A stretch of DNA of 40,506 nt from JALYQB01 sp035640155 (GCA_035640155.1 DASQWR010000152.1:1-40506), one strand, 5' to 3'; numbered from the stretch's first letter, positions 23,175 to 31,543 are shown. The notes: generated from the letters alone by a model not told the origin. Numbers and translations are program-made.

Positions 23175-23794
23175 ACCCCCTGCCCGGCCCGGGCCCGCAG
23201 CATTCCGGCCGGCGCGACGTCCTCGAGCGGCAGGCCACGGCGGGCCGCGACCTCCTCGGGACGCGACAGGCCCTGCAGGGCGGCCACCGCCGCGTGCACG
23301 ATGTTGATCGCGTTGTCGCTGCCGAGCGACTTGGAGAGCACGTCGTGCACCCCGGCGCACTCCAGCACCGCGCGCACCGGCCCGCCCGCGATCACGCCCG
23401 TACCGGGGCTCGCGGGGCGGAGCAGCACCACACCGGCAGCCGCCCTCCCCGTGACGGGGTGCGGGATGGTACCGGCGATCCGGGGGACCCGGAAGAAGTT
23501 CTTCTTGGCCTCCTCCACGCCCTTCTGGATCGCCGCCGGCACCTCCTTGGCCTTGCCGTAGCCGACACCGACGACACCATCCCCGTCACCGACGACGACC
23601 AGCGCGGTGAAGCTGAAGCGGCGCCCGCCCTTGACGACCTTGGCCACCCGGTTGATCGCGACCACGCGCTCCAGGTTGTTGCTCTTCTCCTGCTGGGCAG
23701 CCCCGCCGCGCCCACCGTCCCGGCGCTCCCGACGGTCACCGCGTTCGCCGCCGGGACCTCCGGGACCTCCGCCTTGCCGTGTGCGTCCAGGCAT
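23171..23794 (-). CDS. rpsE: Ribosomal protein S5
   Basis: Small-subunit accuracy protein, 207 aa. A long Gly/Arg-rich N-terminus (about 1-37) precedes the double-stranded RNA-binding domain (LERVVAINRVAKVVKGGRRFSFTALVVVGD) and the C-terminal domain (GPVRAVLECAGVHDVLSKSLGSDNAINIVHA). ATG 23794 shares its first base with the stop of a 21-codon ORF (TGATG), which suggests translational coupling to it. It is followed by rpmD in a GTGA overlap. Confidence 0.96.
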   Translation of the reverse strand: MPGRTRQGGGPGGPGGERGDRRERRDGGRGGAAQQEKSNNLERVVAINRVAKVVKGGRRFSFTALVVVGDGDGVVGVGYGKAKEVPAAIQKGVEEAKKNFFRVPRIAGTIPHPVTGRAAAGVVLLRPASPGTGVIAGGPVRAVLECAGVHDVLSKSLGSDNAINIVHAAVAALQGLSRPEEVAARRGLPLEDVAPAGMLRARAGQGV

Positions 23795-23859
23795 CAGGCG
23801 TCCCTTTCGTTGCTCGCGTGCTGCTGCTGTGACATCTGCATCAGGGGCATCTGCATCAT
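23794..23859 (-). CDS. Possible 21-aa Met/Gln-rich coupled ORF before rpsE
   Basis: Two bases after the rplR stop, ATG ATG opens a 21-codon frame that begins MMQMPLMQMSQQQH and ends in a TGA overlapping the rpsE ATG (TGATG). The frame differs from that of rpsE. It bridges an otherwise unusual 67-nt gap between rplR and rpsE and could keep ribosomes moving between the genes. Composition is odd (five Met, five Gln) and contains a short DNA repeat, so chance is a real alternative. Confidence 0.35.
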   Translation of the reverse strand: MMQMPLMQMSQQQHASNERDA

Positions 23860-23861
23860 GG

Positions 23862-24296
23862 TCAGAACTCCAGGCCCGCCTCGCGTGCGGCGTCGGCCAG
23901 GGCCGCGATGCGGCCGTGGTAGTCGTGACCACCCCGGTCGAACACCACCGCGGTGACGCCGGCCGCCCTGGCCCGCTGCGCCACCAGCCGGCCCACCTGG
24001 GCCGCCTTGGCCTTCTTGTCGCCGCCGGACGCGCGGACGTCGGCCTCGATGGTCGATGCCGCGGCCAGCGTGCGGCCGGCGAGGTCGTCCACCAGCTGCA
24101 CGGAGATGTGCCGGGCCGAGCGGGTGACCACCAGTCGCGGCCGGGCCGGGGTGCCACTGATCTTCTTCCGGATCCGGAAGTGCCTGCGGGTGCGGGCCAG
24201 CCGGCGCCGGGTCGAGACGTCCTTGCCCATCCGGGTCCGCTTCGTCGTCGTGGTCGCCGACGGCTGCGCCGCCGAAGTCGTGTCAGCCATGCTCAC
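23862..24296 (-). CDS. rplR: Ribosomal protein L18
   Basis: 5S rRNA-binding protein, 144 aa from GTG 24296 (GTGA overlap with the rplF stop) or 142 from ATG 24290. The core TRRRLARTRRHFRIRKKISG, then RPRLVVTRSARHISVQLVDD and the C-terminal DRGGHDYHGRIAALADAAREAGL are typical. The Thr-rich first ~20 residues are an extension compared with shorter L18 proteins. Confidence 0.96.
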   Translation of the reverse strand: MSMADTTSAAQPSATTTTKRTRMGKDVSTRRRLARTRRHFRIRKKISGTPARPRLVVTRSARHISVQLVDDLAGRTLAAASTIEADVRASGGDKKAKAAQVGRLVAQRARAAGVTAVVFDRGGHDYHGRIAALADAAREAGLEF

Positions 24297-24832
24297 TTAC
24301 CTGTCTTTCCGACCTTGCGGCGGATGCGCTCGCCCGAGTACCGCACACCCTTGCCCTTGTAGGGGTCCGGCTTGCGCAGCTTGCGGATGGTGGCGGCAAT
24401 CTCCCCCACGTGCTCCTTGTTGATCCCGGCCACCGAGAAGCGGGTCGGGCTCTCGACCGTGAAGGAGATGCCCTCGGGAGCCCGCACGGGGACGGGGTGA
24501 CTGTAGCCGAGCGCGAACTCGAGGTCCGAACCCTTGGCCACTACGCGGTACCCCACGCCGTGGATCTCCATCCGCTTCTCGTAGCCCTGCGTCACCCCGA
24601 CGACCATGTTGTTGACCAGCGTGCGGGACAGCCCGTGCAGCGACTTGCTCTTGCGTTCGTCGTCCGGACGCTTGACGAGCAGGGTGCCCTCGTCGGAGCG
24701 CTCCACGGTGATCGGCTCGTTGACGGTGTACGACAGGGTGCCTCGCGGCCCCCGCACCGTCACGGTACGGCCCTCGATGGTGACGTCGACCCCGGAGGGC
24801 ACGGGGATCGGCAGCTTCCCGATGCGCGACAT
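24293..24832 (-). CDS. rplF: Ribosomal protein L6
   Basis: Large-subunit protein near the sarcin-ricin loop, 179 aa. It begins MSRIGKLPIPVPSGVDVTIE, has the two tandem L6 domains, and the conserved C-terminal KLRKPDPYKGKGVRYSGE. It lies 16 nt after rpsH and overlaps rplR by four bases. Confidence 0.97.
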   Translation of the reverse strand: MSRIGKLPIPVPSGVDVTIEGRTVTVRGPRGTLSYTVNEPITVERSDEGTLLVKRPDDERKSKSLHGLSRTLVNNMVVGVTQGYEKRMEIHGVGYRVVAKGSDLEFALGYSHPVPVRAPEGISFTVESPTRFSVAGINKEHVGEIAATIRKLRKPDPYKGKGVRYSGERIRRKVGKTGK

Positions 24833-24848
24833 TCGCGAGCCTCCCGTC

Positions 24849-25247
24849 TCACCAGACGTAGGCGAGGACTTCCCCGCCCACGCTCTGCTTGGCGGCCTGC
24901 CGATCGGTCAGCAGGCCGGTGGAAGTGGAGATGATCGCGACGCCGAGGCCGCCGAGCACCTTGGGCAGCGAGGTGGACTTCGCGTACACCCGGAGTCCGG
25001 GCTTGGACACCCGGCGCAGGCCCGCGATGCTGCGCTCCCGGTTCGGGCCGTACTTCAGCTCGACCACGAGGGACTGCCCCACCGCGGCCTCCTCGGTGCG
25101 GAAGCCGGTGATGTAGCCCTCCCGCTGCAGGATCTCCGCGATGTGCGCCTTCAGCTTCGAGTGCGGCATCGCGACCTGGTCATGGTAGGCCGAGTTCGCA
25201 TTGCGCAGACGGGTGAGCATGTCCGCGATCGGATCGGTCATCGTCAT
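24849..25247 (-). CDS. rpsH: Ribosomal protein S8
   Basis: Central-domain 16S binding protein, 132 aa. TMTDPIADMLTRLRNANSAY opens it and STSTGLLTDRQAAKQSVGGEVLAYVW closes it, both diagnostic. The start is ATG 25247, with ATG 25241 as an alternative two codons later. It follows rpsN after 60 nt. In E. coli S8 is the translational repressor of the spc operon; no matching site could be identified here by eye. Confidence 0.97.
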   Translation of the reverse strand: MTMTDPIADMLTRLRNANSAYHDQVAMPHSKLKAHIAEILQREGYITGFRTEEAAVGQSLVVELKYGPNRERSIAGLRRVSKPGLRVYAKSTSLPKVLGGLGVAIISTSTGLLTDRQAAKQSVGGEVLAYVW

Positions 25248-25307
25248 GGGTGACCCTGAGGCCCCTTCCCGCCGTGGTCCCCGTTGCCGGGCCTGCGGCG
25301 AAGTGCG

Positions 25308-25493
25308 CTACCAGCTGGACTTGTTCACGCCGGGCAGCTCGCCCCGGTGGGCCATCCCCCGCAGGCAGATGCGGCAGAGCCCGAACTTGCGGAGCACCGC
25401 GCGCGGTCGCCCACACCGCTGGCAGCGGGTGTACGCGCGCACCGCGAACTTCGGCTTGCGCTCCGCCTTGATCCGCAACGCCTTCTTCGCCAT
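25308..25493 (-). CDS. rpsN: Ribosomal protein S14, zinc-binding type Z
   Basis: A 61-aa S14 with two CxxC pairs, RCQRCGR and GLCRICLRG, the zinc-ribbon form used by most actinobacteria under zinc-replete conditions. The C-terminus HRGELPGVNKSSW is typical. Its ATG shares a base with the rplE stop (TGATG). Confidence 0.97.
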   Translation of the reverse strand: MAKKALRIKAERKPKFAVRAYTRCQRCGRPRAVLRKFGLCRICLRGMAHRGELPGVNKSSW

Positions 25494-26089
25494 CAGCTCT
25501 CCTTGAAGGGGAAGCCCAGACGCCGCAGCAGCGCCCGGCCCTCCTCGTCGGTGGCCGCGGAGGTCACGACCGTGATGTCCATGCCGCGCGGCCGGTCGAT
25601 CGAGTCCGGGTTGATCTCGTGGAACATCGACTGCTCGGTGAGCCCGAAGGTGTAGTTGCCGTTCCCGTCGAACTGCGTCGCCGAGAGCCCCCGGAAGTCC
25701 CGGATGCGGGGCAGCGCGATCGACAGCAGCCGGTCGAGGAACTCCCACATCCGGGCACCACGCAGGGTCACCTTGGCCCCGATCGGCATGCCCTCGCGCA
25801 GCTTGAACTGGGCGACCGACTTGCGTGCCTTCTGCACCAGCGGCTTCTGACCGGTGATGGTGGCGAGGTCCCGGACGGCGCCGTCCATCAGCTTGGCGTC
25901 CCGGGCGGCGTCCCCCACGCCCATGTTGACCACGACCTTGACCACGCCGGGCACCTGCATCGCGTTCGGGTACCCGAACTGCTCGCGCAGCGCGCCGGCG
26001 ATCTCGTCGCGATACCGGGTCACGAGCCGCGGAACCGGCCGCCGCGCGGTGCTCGCGTCCGTGGTCGTCATCTCTTCCGTGGCCGTCAT
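25493..26089 (-). CDS. rplE: Ribosomal protein L5
   Basis: 5S rRNA-binding protein of the central protuberance, 198 aa. After a Thr-rich lead, RLVTRYRDEIAGALREQFGY and VVKVVVNMGVGDAARDAKLMDGA are the conserved N-terminal parts; GLTEQSMFHEINPDSIDRPRG marks the tRNA-contacting loop. The start is one base after the rplX stop. Confidence 0.97.
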   Translation of the reverse strand: MTATEEMTTTDASTARRPVPRLVTRYRDEIAGALREQFGYPNAMQVPGVVKVVVNMGVGDAARDAKLMDGAVRDLATITGQKPLVQKARKSVAQFKLREGMPIGAKVTLRGARMWEFLDRLLSIALPRIRDFRGLSATQFDGNGNYTFGLTEQSMFHEINPDSIDRPRGMDITVVTSAATDEEGRALLRRLGFPFKES

Positions 26090-26090
26090 C

Positions 26091-26405
26091 TCACAAGTCC
26101 TTGCCGTTGCGACGCGAGACGCGGATGCGCCTGCCCTCGTCGTCGGTCCGGTAGCCCACCCGCGCCGGCTTGCCCTCCGAGTCGACGACCATCACGTTCG
26201 ACACGTGCACGGGCGCCTCCTGGGTGACGATCCCGCCGGACTGCGCACCGCGTTGGGTACGACTGATCCGGGTGTGCTTCTTGATCCGGTTGACCCCCTC
26301 GACCAGAACCCGGTCGCGGTCCGGGTAGGCCTGGATCACCCGGCCCTTGGCACCCTTGTCCTTGCCCGCGACCACGACCACCGTGTCGCCCTTCTTGACT
26401 CTCAC
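26091..26405 (-). CDS. rplX: Ribosomal protein L24
   Basis: Early assembly initiator of the large subunit, 104 aa, starting at GTG 26405. The KOW motif lies at KKGDTVVVVAGKDKGAKGRV and is followed by VEGVNRIKKHTR and the acidic/basic C-terminal half. It begins two bases after the rplN stop and ends one base before rplE. Confidence 0.97.
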   Translation of the reverse strand: MRVKKGDTVVVVAGKDKGAKGRVIQAYPDRDRVLVEGVNRIKKHTRISRTQRGAQSGGIVTQEAPVHVSNVMVVDSEGKPARVGYRTDDEGRRIRVSRRNGKDL

Positions 26406-26407
26406 GG

Positions 26408-26776
26408 CTAGAGCACCTCCGGTGCCAGCGAGATGATCCGCATGAATCTCTTGTCGCGCAGCTCCCGGCCCACCGGCCCGAAGATGCGGGTGCCCCGCGG
26501 CTCGTTGTCGTTCTTGATCAACACCGCGGCGTTCTCGTCGAACCGGATGTACGAACCGTCCGGGCGGCGCTTCTCCTTCGCGGTGCGCACGATGACGGCC
26601 TTGACGACATCCCCGCGCTTCACGCCGACACCGGGGATTGCATCCTTGACGGTCGCCACGACGATGTCCCCGATGCTCGCGTACCGGCGCCCGGAGCCGC
26701 CGAGCACCCGGATGCAGAGAATCTCCTTCGCACCCGTGTTGTCGGCGACGCGCAGTCGCGACTCCTGCTGGATCAC
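26408..26776 (-). CDS. rplN: Ribosomal protein L14
   Basis: Subunit-interface protein, 122 aa, starting at GTG 26776 (VIQQESRLRVADNTGAKEIL). The remaining sequence, including KRGDVVKAVIVRTAKEKRRP and GTRIFGPVGRELRDK, is highly conserved L14. It lies 24 nt after rpsQ. Confidence 0.97.
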   Translation of the reverse strand: MIQQESRLRVADNTGAKEILCIRVLGGSGRRYASIGDIVVATVKDAIPGVGVKRGDVVKAVIVRTAKEKRRPDGSYIRFDENAAVLIKNDNEPRGTRIFGPVGRELRDKRFMRIISLAPEVL

Positions 26777-26800
26777 TGCCTTCTCCTGGGGATGGGTGGA

Positions 26801-27127
26801 CTACTTCGCCTTGGTGAGCACCGCGACCAGCCGCCAGCGTTTGGTCGCGGACAGTGGGCGGGTCTCCATCAGCGAGACGCGGTCACCGACACCGGCGGTG
26901 TTCGCCTCGTCGTGCACCTTCACCTTCGTGGTGGACCGCATGATCTTGCCGTAGAGCCCGTGCTTCTTGCGGTCTTCGAGCGCGACCACGACGGTCTTGT
27001 CCATCTTGTCCGAGACGACGTAGCCTTCTCGGATCTTGCGGTTGTGCCGCACCTGCTGGGCGGCCCCTGAGTCGTCCAACCCTGACACGTCCGGCCCGGT
27101 GCCGCTCCCGTTGGTGACCTCACTCAT
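26801..27127 (-). CDS. rpsQ: Ribosomal protein S17
   Basis: 16S-binding OB-fold protein, 108 aa. The ~25-residue N-terminal extension (SEVTNGSGTGPDVSGLDDSG) precedes the core NRKIREGYVVSDKMDKTVVV and HDEANTAGVGDRVSLMETRPLS. Its start overlaps the rpmC stop by ATGA. Confidence 0.96.
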   Translation of the reverse strand: MSEVTNGSGTGPDVSGLDDSGAAQQVRHNRKIREGYVVSDKMDKTVVVALEDRKKHGLYGKIMRSTTKVKVHDEANTAGVGDRVSLMETRPLSATKRWRLVAVLTKAK

Positions 27128-27372
27128 GCCGCATCCTCGCTTCCGGCTCCGGCGTCGGGTGACACCGACAGTCCCAGCTCACGCTCACGCATGACGGTGT
27201 AGATCCGCGCGATGCCGTGCCGGACGGTACGGAGCCGGCGGTTGTTGCTCATCTGCCCGGTGGCCATCTGGAAGCGCAGGTTGAACAGCTCCTCCTTGGC
27301 CTCCCGCAGCCGCAGGACCAGTTCATCGTCGGCCAGTTCCCGCAAATCGGCTGCCGCGCTGCTGTTCGCCAT
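27124..27372 (-). CDS. rpmC: Ribosomal protein L29
   Basis: Exit-tunnel rim protein, 82 aa. The two-helix core is ADLRELADDELVLRLREAKE, then ELFNLRFQMATGQMSNNRRL and IARIYTVMRERELGL; a short acidic tail follows. It is coupled on both sides, TGATG with rplP and ATGA with rpsQ. Confidence 0.97.
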   Translation of the reverse strand: MANSSAAADLRELADDELVLRLREAKEELFNLRFQMATGQMSNNRRLRTVRHGIARIYTVMRERELGLSVSPDAGAGSEDAA

Positions 27373-27791
27373 CAGAAATCACCACCCTCGCGGGTCACGA
27401 TCCGGCACTTCATGGGCAGCTTGTGAATCGCGCGGCGCAGCGCCTCGCGGGCCACCGTCGGGTTCGGGTAGCTCATCTCGAACATGATCCGGCCCGGCTT
27501 GACGTTGGCCACCCACCACTCCGGCGAGCCCTTGCCCGAGCCCATCCGGGTCTCTGCCGGCTTCTTCGTGAGCGGACGATCCGGGAAGATGGTGATCCAG
27601 ACCTTCCCACCACGGCGGATGTGCCGGTTGATGGCGATACGAGCGGACTCGATCTGCCGGTTCGTCACGTACGCGGGCTCCAGGGCCTGGATCCCGAGCT
27701 CCCCGAAGGTAACCCGAGTGCCGCCCTTGGCCGCCCCGTGCCGACTCGGTGAGTGTTGCTTACGGTGCTTGACCCTGCGTGGGATGAGCAC
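27372..27791 (-). CDS. rplP: Ribosomal protein L16
   Basis: A-site/peptidyl-transferase region protein, 139 aa, from GTG 27791 (LIPRRVKHRKQHSPSRHG). KVWITIFPDRPLTKKPAETRMG and GKGSPEWWVANVKPGRIMFE are the conserved parts. It starts three bases after the rpsC stop. Confidence 0.97.
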   Translation of the reverse strand: MLIPRRVKHRKQHSPSRHGAAKGGTRVTFGELGIQALEPAYVTNRQIESARIAINRHIRRGGKVWITIFPDRPLTKKPAETRMGSGKGSPEWWVANVKPGRIMFEMSYPNPTVAREALRRAIHKLPMKCRIVTREGGDF

Positions 27792-27794
27792 GTG

Positions 27795-28751
27795 TCAGCC
27801 CTCCCCGTTCCCGGGCGCGTTCTGGTTGTCGGCCGGCTGGTTGTTGGCCACCTGGTTGTCGGCTGGCTGCGCGGTGCTGTCGGTGATGGCGGTGTTGCCG
27901 GTGTTGCTCGCCGGAGGTGTCTCCGGACCGTCGAGCACCGCCGCGACGGCGGCCTCGGTCGCGTCACCTCCCGACTGGGCGGCCTCGGCCGCCACCGCCG
28001 CCCGGCCGGCGTCGGTCGAGGTACCAGTCGTACCGGACGCTCCGGAGCGTCGGCGGGCCGGGCGCTCGCGGCGGGGGGCGCCGCGGGAAGCCTGCTCGGC
28101 TGCGACGTCGCGCTCGCGACGAGCGCCGACCACATCACCCTTGTAGATCCACACCTTCACCCCGATCCGGCCGAAGGTGGTGCGGGCTTCGAACAGGCCG
28201 TAGTCGATGTCCGCGCGCAGCGTGTGCAGCGGGACGCGGCCCTCGCGGTAGAACTCAGAGCGCGACATCTCCGCACCACCGAGGCGCCCGGAGCACTGCA
28301 CCCGGATGCCCTTGACCTGCGGCGACCGCATCGCGGACTGGATCGCCTTGCGCATCGCACGGCGGAACGCCACCCGGTTGGACAGCTGCTCCGCCACGGC
28401 CTGCGCAACGAGCTGTGCCTCGGACTCGGGGTTCTTCACCTCGAGGATGTTCAGCTGCACCTGCTTGCCGGAGAGCTTCTCCAGCTCGCCGCGGATCCGA
28501 TCGGCCTCGGCGCCGCGGCGACCGATGACGATGCCCGGCCGGGCGGTATGGATGTCGACGCGGACGCGGTCCCGGGTGCGCTCGATCTCGACGGTGGCGA
28601 TACCCGCCCGCTCCATGCCCTTGGACAGCAATCTGCGGATCGCGACGTCTTCCTTGACATACTCCGAGTACTGCTTGTCCGCGTACCAGCGGGACTTCCA
28701 GTCGGTCGAGATGCCGAGCCGGAAACCGTGCGGGTTGATCTTCTGACCCAC
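27795..28751 (-). CDS. rpsC: Ribosomal protein S3 with long low-complexity tail
   Basis: mRNA-entry-channel protein, 318 aa, against ~230-275 in related bacteria. The KH domain (GIVIGRRGAEADRIRGEL at 73-90) and the C-terminal domain (GRLGGAEMSRSEFYREGRVPL, FGRIGVKVWIYKGD) end near residue 207. The rest is an Arg-rich then Ala/Thr/Asn-rich tail ending in repeated QPADNQ units, encoded by a repeated GGTTGTCGGC-like DNA run at about 27826-27870. The GTG start at 28751 shares one base with the rplV stop (TAGTG). Confidence 0.97.
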   Translation of the reverse strand: MGQKINPHGFRLGISTDWKSRWYADKQYSEYVKEDVAIRRLLSKGMERAGIATVEIERTRDRVRVDIHTARPGIVIGRRGAEADRIRGELEKLSGKQVQLNILEVKNPESEAQLVAQAVAEQLSNRVAFRRAMRKAIQSAMRSPQVKGIRVQCSGRLGGAEMSRSEFYREGRVPLHTLRADIDYGLFEARTTFGRIGVKVWIYKGDVVGARRERDVAAEQASRGAPRRERPARRRSGASGTTGTSTDAGRAAVAAEAAQSGGDATEAAVAAVLDGPETPPASNTGNTAITDSTAQPADNQVANNQPADNQNAPGNGEG

Positions 28752-29233
28752 TAGCGGGCACTCCTGTTCTGAGTCGAGGCGGCCGCCGCGCCGCTCGCGC
28801 GGGATCGGGCCGACGTGCGCCGCTGGGACGACTGATGCTGGGACGTCTGACGCTGGGGAACCGACTCGACCTCGACGGTGATGTGGCTGGTGCGCTTGCG
28901 GATGCGGTAGGCCCGGCCCTGGGCCCTCGGCTGGAACCGCTTCAGCGTCGGACCCTCGTCCACGTACACGCTCGCCACCACCAGGGTGTCCGGGTCGAGA
29001 TCGAGGTTGTTCTCGGCGTTGGCGACGGCACTGGCCAGCACCTTCCCCACCGGGCCGGACGCCGCCTGGGGAGCGAACTCGAGCACGGCGAGCGCCTCGC
29101 GGGCGCTGCGTCCCCTGATGAGCTCAACCACGCGGCGCGCCTTCATCGGCGCGACACGGACGTAGCGAGCCCGCGCCACCGCGCGCGGCGGCTCCTGCGC
29201 GGCCGTCGCGCCGGCCTCGTTACGGGCGGTCAT
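28751..29233 (-). CDS. rplV: Ribosomal protein L22
   Basis: Tunnel protein, 160 aa. The core runs from ARARYVRVAPMKARRVVELI to RAYRIRKRTSHITVEVES (about residues 20-125). The beta-hairpin that reaches into the tunnel is around LKRFQPRAQGRAYR. A ~35-residue Gln/Ser/Arg/Ala tail follows. Macrolide-resistance changes occur in this hairpin in other bacteria; nothing unusual is seen here. It overlaps rpsC by one base. Confidence 0.97.
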   Translation of the reverse strand: MTARNEAGATAAQEPPRAVARARYVRVAPMKARRVVELIRGRSAREALAVLEFAPQAASGPVGKVLASAVANAENNLDLDPDTLVVASVYVDEGPTLKRFQPRAQGRAYRIRKRTSHITVEVESVPQRQTSQHQSSQRRTSARSRASGAAAASTQNRSAR

Positions 29234-29293
29234 GCGCCTGACACCTCTATCGTCTCGACTGGCTGAACATGCATGCGGGCCGATCCGGGCGCC

Positions 29294-29575
29294 TCAACGA
29301 CGCCGAGCCCGTCGGTCGTCCCTGATGTGGCCCTTGAAGGTGCGGGTCGGGGCGAACTCGCCCAGCTTGTGCCCGACCATCGCCTCGCTCACGAAGACCG
29401 GGACGTGCTTGCGACCGTCATGCACCGCGATGGTGTGCCCGATCATGTCGGGGATGACCGTGGAGCGGCGCGACCAGGTGCGGATGACCTGCTTGCTGCC
29501 GGCTGTGTTCGCCGCATCGACCTTCTCGAGCAGGTGGTCGTCGACGAACGGGCCCTTCTTCAGGCTGCGTGGCAT
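29294..29575 (-). CDS. rpsS: Ribosomal protein S19
   Basis: Small-subunit head protein, 93 aa. MPRSLKKGPFVDDHLLEKVD, then the central TWSRRSTVIPDMIGHTIAVHDGRKHVPV and GHKLGEFAPTRTFKGH are complete and typical. It is flanked by 17 nt to rplB and 60 nt to rplV. Confidence 0.98.
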   Translation of the reverse strand: MPRSLKKGPFVDDHLLEKVDAANTAGSKQVIRTWSRRSTVIPDMIGHTIAVHDGRKHVPVFVSEAMVGHKLGEFAPTRTFKGHIRDDRRARRR

Positions 29576-29592
29576 CCTATGCTCCCTCCTGC

Positions 29593-30426
29593 TCAGCGCT
29601 TCTTGCCGGTACGGCGGCGACGGACGATCAACTTGTCACTCGGCTTGCGGCGACGGGTCCGGCCTTCGGGCTTGCCGTTCGGGTTGACCGGGTGACGGCC
29701 ACCGGAGCTCTTGCCCTCACCACCGCCGTGCGGGTGGTCGACCGGGTTCATCACGACACCACGGACGGTGGGACGCTTGCCCTTCCACCGCATCCGGCCG
29801 GCCTTGCCCCAGTTGATGTTGGAGTGCTCCGCATTGCCGACCTCACCCACCGAGGCGCGGCATCGGACGTCGACGTTGCGGATCTCTCCCGAGGGCAGCC
29901 GCAGCTGCGCGTACGGGCCGTCCTTCGCGACCAGCTGCACTCTGGCACCCGCCGAACGGGCCATCTTGGCGCCGCCGCCGGGCCGCAGCTCGATCGCGTG
30001 CACCACGGTGCCGACCGGGATGTTGCGCAGCGGCAGGTTGTTTCCGGGCTTGATGTCGGCGCTCGCGCCACACTCCACGGCGTCGCCCTGCCTGAGCCGA
30101 TCGGGCGCCAGGATGTAGCGCTTCTCGCCGTCGGCGTAGTGCAACAGGGCGATCCGCGCGGTGCGGTTCGGGTCGTACTCGATGTGCGCGACCTTGGCCG
30201 GCACGCCGTCCTTGTCCGCCCGCCGGAAGTCGATCAGGCGGTAGGCCCGCTTGTGCCCGCCACCCTGATGGCGCGTGGTGATCTTCCCGTGGCCGTTCCG
30301 GCCGCCCTTGCTGTGCAGTGGGCGGATCAGCGACTTCTCCGGTGTGGTCCGGGTGATCTCGGCGAAGTCGGAGACGCTGGAGCCGCGGCGACCCGGGGTC
30401 GTCGGCTTGTACTTACGGATTCCCAT
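29593..30426 (-). CDS. rplB: Ribosomal protein L2
   Basis: Peptidyl-transferase-centre protein, 277 aa, normal length. It shows GIRKYKPTTPGRRGSSVSDF at the start, the OB and SH3-like domains, and the conserved C-terminal GVVMNPVDHPHGGGEGKSSGG with the functional histidine (E. coli His229 region). It lies 29 nt after rplW. Confidence 0.98.
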   Translation of the reverse strand: MGIRKYKPTTPGRRGSSVSDFAEITRTTPEKSLIRPLHSKGGRNGHGKITTRHQGGGHKRAYRLIDFRRADKDGVPAKVAHIEYDPNRTARIALLHYADGEKRYILAPDRLRQGDAVECGASADIKPGNNLPLRNIPVGTVVHAIELRPGGGAKMARSAGARVQLVAKDGPYAQLRLPSGEIRNVDVRCRASVGEVGNAEHSNINWGKAGRMRWKGKRPTVRGVVMNPVDHPHGGGEGKSSGGRHPVNPNGKPEGRTRRRKPSDKLIVRRRRTGKKR

Positions 30427-30455
30427 GTCTTCCCAAGTCCTTAGGCCGGTCTCGC

Positions 30456-30755
30456 TCAGGCTGCCGGTCCGCCGAAGATCTCGATCGGTTTGCTCTCCGC
30501 GCTCAACGTCACGACGGCCCGCTTGGTGTCCTTGCGCTTGCCGTAACCGAAGCGGGTGCGCTTGCGCTTGCCCTGACGGTTGATCGTGTTGACGCTGACC
30601 ACCTTGACGCCGAAGACCTTCTCGACCGCAATCTTGATCTCGGTCTTGTTGGCGTGCGGCGCGACCACGAACGTGTACTTGTGCTCCTCGAGCAGCCCGT
30701 AGCTCTTCTCCGAGATGACGGGCCGGAGGATCACGTCCCGGGGGTCGGGGATCAT
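30456..30755 (-). CDS. rplW: Ribosomal protein L23
   Basis: Tunnel-exit protein and docking site for trigger factor and SRP, 99 aa. PRDVILRPVISEKSYGLLEE, then KTEIKIAVEKVFGVKVVSVNT and the basic loop RQGKRKRTRFGYGKRKDTKRA are typical. ATG 30755 overlaps the rplD stop by ATGA. Confidence 0.97.
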   Translation of the reverse strand: MIPDPRDVILRPVISEKSYGLLEEHKYTFVVAPHANKTEIKIAVEKVFGVKVVSVNTINRQGKRKRTRFGYGKRKDTKRAVVTLSAESKPIEIFGGPAA

Positions 30756-31543
30756 CGGCCCTCCTCCTCAGCGGGCTGGACGTCCCGAGGTCCGGCGTCC
30801 CTGGGCTGGGTGTCCCCGCGCGCGGCGGACTCGGCCACCAGTGCGCGGGCCGCGCTCAGCTCGGCGGAACGCTCCGGGGCGGCCGCTGGGCGGGTGCTCG
30901 CCGGGCCGGCCAGGAACGTGCGCAGCGCCTCGGTGGTGAAGACCACCTCGTCGTTGACCAGCACGTCGTAGGTGTTGAGCTGATCCGGGCTCAGCACGTG
31001 CACGGCGGGCAGGTTGCGCAGGCTCCTGCGCGTGACCTCGTCCGCCCGGGGCAGGACGACGAGGACCCGGGGGCCGCTCGCGATGGTCGCCAGCGTCCTG
31101 CGGGCCACCTTCGTCGACGGCGTATCACCCTCGACCAGGCCGGAGACCACGTGCACCAGCCCGGCCCGGGCGCGGTCGGACAGCGCGCTCCGCAGCGCCG
31201 CCACCTTCATCTTCTTCGGAGTCCGCTGCGCGTAGTCGCGCGGCGTCGGGCCGTGCGCGACACCGCCTCCGACGAACTGCGGGGCGCGGATCGAGCCCTG
31301 CCGGGCCCGCCCGGTGCCCTTCTGGCGGTACGGCTTGCCACCACCGCCGGCTACCTCGCCGCGGGTCTTCGTATCGTGGGTGCCCTGGCGCGCGGCGGCC
31401 AGCTGGGCCACCACCACCTGGTGCATCAACGGGATGTTGGCAGCCACGTCGAACACGTCGGCGGGCAGCTCGACGGTACCGCCGGTGCCGCCGTCCGCGG
31501 TGCGGATGTCGATCGAGCTGCTCGACCCGCTCGACTCCGTCAT
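30752..31543 (-). CDS. rplD: Ribosomal protein L4 with extended ends
   Basis: Tunnel-wall protein, 263 aa (usually 200-220). The conserved loop GEVAGGGGKPYRQKGTGRAR and the following GSIRAPQFVGGGVAHGP are intact, as are the C-terminal domain strands RVLVVL and NTYDVLVNDEVV. About 40 Ala/Arg/acid-rich residues extend the C-terminus and a Ser-rich stretch leads the N-terminus. In E. coli L4 represses the S10 operon. ATG 31543 overlaps the rplC stop by ATGA. Confidence 0.97.
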   Translation of the reverse strand: MTESSGSSSSIDIRTADGGTGGTVELPADVFDVAANIPLMHQVVVAQLAAARQGTHDTKTRGEVAGGGGKPYRQKGTGRARQGSIRAPQFVGGGVAHGPTPRDYAQRTPKKMKVAALRSALSDRARAGLVHVVSGLVEGDTPSTKVARRTLATIASGPRVLVVLPRADEVTRRSLRNLPAVHVLSPDQLNTYDVLVNDEVVFTTEALRTFLAGPASTRPAAAPERSAELSAARALVAESAARGDTQPRDAGPRDVQPAEEEGR

